The position numbers were made by a program, and so were the translations under genes. 11,387 nt of DNA from Succinatimonas hippei. Its GTDB lineage: Bacteria > Pseudomonadota > Gammaproteobacteria > Enterobacterales > Succinivibrionaceae. Below, piece after piece: positions 7,487 to 11,387 of this stretch. The first letter of the stretch is position 1. Each line of letters starts with the position of its first letter. The stretch lies in NCBI GenBank assembly GCA_004557545.1, contig SFGV01000060.1:1-11387 (forward strand), given 5' to 3'. A model generated the notes under the pieces. It saw only the letters and a list, made by a program, of their open reading frames with translations, was not told the DNA's origin and did not search any database.

Positions 7487-8452
7487 CTATAGTAGGATGG
7501 TGATTACCGTGCCATCGTCCTCCGCGAGCTCTTTCATGAGGTTGGCCCGCAGCGCGGCGACGTACCGGTCTATGTCGGCCTCGCTTTCGATGCGCCACGA
7601 GTATTCGCGGGCAATCGATTTGAGGTTGACGCTTTTTTGCCTTTTGCCGACCGGGGTTGCCACTCTGCCGGAGAGGGTTTCTTCATTTGCGGCATTTGGT
7701 GCGGGCGGTGCGGCGAATAGCCGCGATTCCTCGCGGTCTATCTCTGTGTGCATGTTGTTTTTCAGTTGGTCTATCTCCGCGGCGATGCCGTGCAGGCGCG
7801 CGATATTTTTACAGTCGGCGATTTTATTTTCCACTTCTTCGAATTGTCTGGAAAATTTTGTCTTTAGCTTTTCTCCGTACGGTCTGTCCGTTAGGCGTGG
7901 AAAGACGCGTCCACCGGCCTCTTTCAGAGACAGGCGAAGCGGCTCGCGCGCTTTTTTCAGAATCTCGAAGTTTGCGTTTGCGTATTTTGATATCAGCTCC
8001 GGAAGTCGGTGTATCTCACCATAGGGGCATGGCTTTCTGATTATCCCGTTTATCTCCGCCGCCGTTTCTTCTATCTCATGATTGCCGGCGATAAAGGTTT
8101 TTGAGTCCTCATAAAGTTTTGAGGCTCTCGCCGCTCTGATAAAGATATCCTTTTGCTCGCCGGAGTAGAAGGCGTTCACCGGTTCAAAATCTTCGGCAAG
8201 GTCAAGGTATTTGTCCAGGTTTTTATCAATCATAGAGAAGAGTTCGCTGGTATAATTTTTACGTTTTATCTCAATCAGCAATTCTTCTCCCCTGTCAAGA
8301 ATCTCTCTGCCTGGGAGCAGTGGCTCATTGTTCTGTTCTTTTTTATAATCTGTGATACGAATGCGCAGTTTATCCGCCTCTTCCTTAATCTTTGAGAGCA
8401 GGCCGTCTTCGGTCTCTATTTCGTCCGTTCTGCCGAAGAGTTCTTTCAGCAC
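7487..8452 (-). CDS. brxC: BrxC C-terminal fragment (downstream of frameshift)
   Basis: This 321-codon frame carries the C-terminal quarter of BrxC. Together with the 875-877-residue upstream fragment it gives about 1198 residues, the usual BrxC length. It ends with a typical BrxC tail (REYSWRIESEADIDRYV, then AALRANLMKEL). The only start codon available is GTG at 8452-8450, 15 bases after the upstream TGA, with no clear Shine-Dalgarno. The same frame is open back to 8512 and reads sensibly there (RLLIDKREKASERELK, then SVKRV), showing that the natural protein continues across the break and that GTG is not the ancestral start. The TAG stop overlaps the pglX ribosome binding site. It may be made by reinitiation, by ribosomal frameshifting, or not at all; a sequencing error is also possible. 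Confidence 0.85.
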   Translation of the reverse strand: MLKELFGRTDEIETEDGLLSKIKEEADKLRIRITDYKKEQNNEPLLPGREILDRGEELLIEIKRKNYTSELFSMIDKNLDKYLDLAEDFEPVNAFYSGEQKDIFIRAARASKLYEDSKTFIAGNHEIEETAAEINGIIRKPCPYGEIHRLPELISKYANANFEILKKAREPLRLSLKEAGGRVFPRLTDRPYGEKLKTKFSRQFEEVENKIADCKNIARLHGIAAEIDQLKNNMHTEIDREESRLFAAPPAPNAANEETLSGRVATPVGKRQKSVNLKSIAREYSWRIESEADIDRYVAALRANLMKELAEDDGTVITILL

Positions 8453-8466
8453 GCGCTTTACGGATT

Positions 8467-8515
8467 TCAGCTCTCTCTCGCTGGCTTTCTCTCTTTTGTC
8501 GATGAGGAGCCTTTA
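8467..8515 (-). other. brxC: Frameshift site in brxC
   Basis: The upstream frame ends at TGA 8469-8467, and the downstream frame (-1 relative to it) is closed by TAA at 8515-8513, so the switch must occur between about 8512 and 8470. The simplest repair is one extra A in the AAA run at 8514-8512: GCT AAA GGC becomes GCT AAA AGG, giving a continuous LAKRLLIDKREKASE. A second possibility is the dinucleotide tract GAGAGAGAG at 8478-8470: loss of one GA unit also restores the downstream frame just before the stop. No canonical X XXY YYZ slippery heptamer is present in the zero frame. This may be a base error in the assembly, a true loss-of-function mutation, or a switchable site. Confidence 0.8.
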
Positions 8516-11094
8516 GCCAATGTGATTTTTGTGAGGCAGTTGGTTATCTCTTCCGCACTTTTGTTTTGCAGTGTGATCTGTTCAGTGTTCATGTAAAAGG
8601 CGATGTCCCCTGCGCGGAAGAGGCAGGCGGCGAGCCAGGCGACGTCGTCGGCGATAAAACCGTAAGGAGCTTTGGCGAAATGGTCTATGATTGTTTTCAG
8701 CGAGGTCTTTGTGTGCTGCATCGTGTTGCGTCCGATGAATTCCAGCAGATCGTTTAGGGCGAGGCGGTTGGGTCTCTGCCCGTCGTCCAAGATAATTTGC
8801 TGCCCACCGGTGTTTTTTAGTTCCGCACGGACGTCGTCGGCTGTTTTTGCGCTGTCGATGTAATAGAGTTTTGAGTATAGATTTCCGACGAGGCGGCTCA
8901 AGGCCTCTGTTATGCGTGTGCCTGGGTCTTTTGCGGCAATCGTCAGCTCCTGTCCGTCGGCAAAGACCGCTGCCTGGGATAGGGCCTCTTTCAGGTAGAT
9001 TCTGGCGTTTGCTTTGCGTTCCACAAGTTCGCGGTTCTTTTGCAGCTTGATTTCTTCATATTTGGTGAGAGCCTTGCTCGCACTGCTTACGCGCAGATAT
9101 TTTTCTATTTTGAGCGTGGCCTGTATCTCTTCCAGAAAGGAGTCGTCGTTCGGGAGGAGCAGGACGACGCTTTGTCCGGAGGAGAGGGCCAATACCTGCC
9201 GGTCCCGGTTGCCGTCCCAGTATGGCGTAAGGATATTGACGCCGATGTCGTTGTTCTGGTTTCCCCGGTGCGGGCGGTCGTCTACGAATTGGTTGAAGGC
9301 AAAGGAGTAGCGGTTGTTCATTCGCGGTATTTTATATCTTTTTTCTGAATAGATATCGTCGAAGATCATCGCTGATACCTGGGCGATGATTTCCGGCATC
9401 TGGACGTCCTGATTATTTATCTCTCTGTTGATCTCTTGCTCTTCATCGGTGAGGAAGATGTACGAATCGGCGTTTTTTTGGACCAGCATCTGGGCGCAGA
9501 GCCTGCCCAACGCCTCCTGCACCCGCCCGGCCAGCGCGATTCTGTCGTCGCCGATATGCGAGGCCATCAGGCTCGTGATGTTTTCTTTATTCGGAATAAT
9601 TTTATCGATATATTTGATCATGAAGAGCGTCTTAAGAACGTCGACGTCAAAGCAGCTCTCGTCTCTGTGGGGATTGAGACAGTCGTTTGCCCACGCTCTT
9701 GAAATTACGCCGCGGACGCTGTGCTCAAGGAACTGCTCCAGCGCGTCGTAGAACATGTTGAATGGTACGAGGACGCCCTCTTCTTCGCTCATGACTCTGA
9801 CCGCTGATTCTTTGAAGAGCGCCAGCATCGAGCGCTCGCCGGTGGCGAGGTTCATTCCGGCGACGCCGCGTTTCCGGATGGAGTTCAGCACCTCTCCGAG
9901 CAGATTGAACTGGTATGGGATGAATGGGTAGACCGCGGCAAAGTCGCTGCTGTCCGCGTAAAGTTTTTTCTCCGCGGTGTCGTTAAAAACGATTAGATTT
10001 TTGATGACTGTGGCATTGTTTTCGTAGAGAGTTTTTAGCGTCGCCGCAGCTGTTTCGTTCTTGGCGAGAATTCTTTTGCGGATTACCTCGTCTACGTTGG
10101 CAGAGGAGAGCGATAGCCTGGTATCGAAACGCCCCTGTATCTTTGAGAATTCATTGTCGCGCACTTTGGTTATGGAGTCGATGGCCTCCTGGCTGGTGAC
10201 TACGACCCACGCTTTGCCGCCGCAATTTGTGCCGAGATCTTCCGTTACAGTCTGAAGGCCGAGTATCAGCCTGGGGTTGTCTCCGATGTACTGCCCCATC
10301 TCGTCCGCCATAAAGACAACGTGGCGGTTTCCACCTTTTTTCTTGATGTAGTCGCTTACGAGCTTTGCAAAGCTCTCAATGCTGAAGTTGTAATCGAGCA
10401 GCGCTTTAGCGCTCCAGTTTTTGGCCGCTTCTTCAGTCATGGCGCCGATAGCGGCCAGCGTGGCGGTGACGTCGTCCTGAATGAAGGCGAAGGTATCACG
10501 GGAGCATTCCCATTCCGCGCCGTAATTTTCCGCGAATTTTGTTTTGAACGACTGGTATAGCCCCCTTTCAGAGAGGTTTCTTTCCAAATCGGCAAGATGT
10601 GGGTTGGTGCCGCAGAATCCCTGCATTTCGTTGAATACCTTTAGGAAGACTGAAACGATTGCATCCGCGGAATCTTTGCCGCCGGTCTCTCCCTTTGAAT
10701 CTATATTGAACAGGATAACGTCCGTCGGCGTTCCCGCAGCGAGTTTCATGTCCGCAAGCACGGCAGGGTCCTCTATTTTTTTATCTTCAATGAAATAATC
10801 GATGGCCTGTTTGCCGTCGATGTTCCGGTTTTCAAGAATGTAAGAAAGTATTTTCAAGAAGTGTGATTTACCGCTGCCGAAGAAGCCCGAGATCCAGACG
10901 CCCATCTTGTCAGTATGGCCGTTAATCCCGTTTCTATAGCTGGAGAAAAAGTGCGCAAAGTGTTTTTGCAGCTCTCTTGTGACGACGTATTCTTCAAGCT
11001 CCTGACGCACATTGGAGTCGTCCCCCTGGCCTACTTTGATGACGCCTTTTATGTCTCTGTCGATAGGTTTTACAAACATATCTTTGAGCTGCAT
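8467..11094 (-). CDS. brxC: BrxC N-terminal fragment, P-loop ATPase domain (frameshifted)
   Basis: BrxC is the large P-loop ATPase of BREX; in studied type I systems it is needed for host modification and for defence. This frame has Walker A GFFGSGKS (residues 72-79 counting from the upstream ATG), Walker B VVFMADE ending at D266/E267, and a sensor-like VVVTSQEAID at 299-308, all characteristic of the family. Two ATGs are available, at 11100-11098 and 11094-11092. I prefer the second, because AGGGGG at 11106-11101 is six bases from it but touches the first, and because MQLKDMFVKPIDRDIKGV matches the usual family start. The frame then terminates after 875 residues, where a full BrxC would be near 1200; its last residues (GSSSTKERKPARES) do not look like family sequence. 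The missing C-terminus is encoded immediately downstream in the -1 frame, so the gene is broken by a single small indel. Confidence 0.93.
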   Translation of the reverse strand: MQLKDMFVKPIDRDIKGVIKVGQGDDSNVRQELEEYVVTRELQKHFAHFFSSYRNGINGHTDKMGVWISGFFGSGKSHFLKILSYILENRNIDGKQAIDYFIEDKKIEDPAVLADMKLAAGTPTDVILFNIDSKGETGGKDSADAIVSVFLKVFNEMQGFCGTNPHLADLERNLSERGLYQSFKTKFAENYGAEWECSRDTFAFIQDDVTATLAAIGAMTEEAAKNWSAKALLDYNFSIESFAKLVSDYIKKKGGNRHVVFMADEMGQYIGDNPRLILGLQTVTEDLGTNCGGKAWVVVTSQEAIDSITKVRDNEFSKIQGRFDTRLSLSSANVDEVIRKRILAKNETAAATLKTLYENNATVIKNLIVFNDTAEKKLYADSSDFAAVYPFIPYQFNLLGEVLNSIRKRGVAGMNLATGERSMLALFKESAVRVMSEEEGVLVPFNMFYDALEQFLEHSVRGVISRAWANDCLNPHRDESCFDVDVLKTLFMIKYIDKIIPNKENITSLMASHIGDDRIALAGRVQEALGRLCAQMLVQKNADSYIFLTDEEQEINREINNQDVQMPEIIAQVSAMIFDDIYSEKRYKIPRMNNRYSFAFNQFVDDRPHRGNQNNDIGVNILTPYWDGNRDRQVLALSSGQSVVLLLPNDDSFLEEIQATLKIEKYLRVSSASKALTKYEEIKLQKNRELVERKANARIYLKEALSQAAVFADGQELTIAAKDPGTRITEALSRLVGNLYSKLYYIDSAKTADDVRAELKNTGGQQIILDDGQRPNRLALNDLLEFIGRNTMQHTKTSLKTIIDHFAKAPYGFIADDVAWLAACLFRAGDIAFYMNTEQITLQNKSAEEITNCLTKITLAKGSSSTKERKPARES

Positions 11095-11100
11095 TTTCAT

Positions 11101-11106
11101 CCCCCT
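11101..11106 (-). promoter_or_regulatory. brxC ribosome binding site deciding the start codon
   Basis: AGGGGG lies six bases before the second ATG (11094-11092) and directly against the first (11100-11098), so the second is the likely start. The site overlaps the brxB TAG stop (11107-11105), which suggests that brxC translation is coupled to brxB. Confidence 0.6.
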
Positions 11107-11387
11107 AATCTATAAGTTTGAATGCCCGATAGTAGTTATCGTCCTTTACTTCCGAGAAGAGGACCAACTCTTGTCCGTCATATTTCCCAGGATAGAACAT
11201 TATGACCGGAACTTTATCCATGACCTGATGCAAATTGTTCAAAACCTTATGGGAGCGGAGAATGGGGAAGCATTTTCCCACCCCCGTCAGAAAAACTATC
11301 GCGTTATCCGGGGTGTCATTCTGTATCCGCCTAATTATTATACTGTCATCTGTTGAAAAACGCATGGCATCGCCGATAGTTTTGGCT
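11105..11387 (-). CDS. brxB: BrxB, BREX DUF1788 protein (C-terminal part, runs off window)
   Basis: The frame is open from the right edge and ends at TAG 11107-11105, giving 93 visible residues of a protein usually near 200. The visible part reads PKTIGDAMRFSTDD and later VFLTGVGKCFPILRSHKVLN, then VPVIMFYPGKYDGQEL and DDNYYRAFKLI. This is the conserved C-terminal half of the DUF1788/BrxB family. The methionine at 11365 is internal and not the start. BrxB is a core BREX protein of unknown biochemical activity, needed for modification and exclusion in studied type I systems. It overlaps the brxC ribosome binding site, as expected within one operon, and brxA should lie further right. No lesion is seen in the visible part. 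Confidence 0.93.
   Translation of the reverse strand, partial: AKTIGDAMRFSTDDSIIIRRIQNDTPDNAIVFLTGVGKCFPILRSHKVLNNLHQVMDKVPVIMFYPGKYDGQELVLFSEVKDDNYYRAFKLID

Noticed and set aside
11105..11365. Complete 86-codon gene starting at the ATG at 11365
   Set aside because: The frame is open to the window edge and the preceding residues (PKTIGDA) continue the BrxB family sequence, so this ATG is internal to a longer brxB.

Overview
The window is almost entirely a type I BREX (bacteriophage exclusion) phage-defence operon, with every gene on the minus strand. Transcription runs from the right edge to the left: brxB (3' end only), brxC (split into two reading frames), pglX/brxX (adenine methyltransferase), a 479-base non-coding gap, pglZ, and brxL (5' part only, running off the left edge). 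This is the canonical type I order brxA-brxB-brxC-pglX-pglZ-brxL. brxA and the start of brxB should lie beyond the right edge, and the rest of brxL beyond the left edge. The host is a bacterium with intermediate GC content and strong AGGAGG-type ribosome binding sites. Nothing in the sequence supports a firmer taxonomic call.

Layout: 11387-11105 brxB C-terminus; 11094-7487 brxC, interrupted near 8512-8467 by a -1 frameshift that splits the protein into an N-terminal P-loop ATPase part and a C-terminal 321-residue part; 7473-3913 pglX, intact at 1186 codons; 3912-3434 intergenic; 3433-908 pglZ, intact at 841 codons; 892-1 brxL, first 297 codons. The junctions brxB/brxC, brxC/pglX and pglZ/brxL are tight (13 to 15 bases or less, with ribosome binding sites touching or overlapping upstream stop codons), which suggests translational coupling. 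Only the pglX/pglZ junction is open.

How the genes work together (established for BREX): PglX modifies a non-palindromic host site with N6-methyladenine. BrxB, BrxC and PglZ act with it in modification and exclusion, and BrxL is an AAA+/Lon-like factor that contributes to the block on phage DNA. What stands out here: (1) the frameshifted brxC in an otherwise intact operon; (2) a GC-poor block of about 38% GC inside pglX that coincides with the likely target-recognition region, suggesting specificity swapping; (3) a small array of ~90-bp tandem repeats with nested inverted repeats and one compensatory base-pair change in the pglX-pglZ gap, next to a strong 9-bp hairpin and a candidate internal promoter for pglZ-brxL. 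Item 3 is the best candidate for something undescribed.
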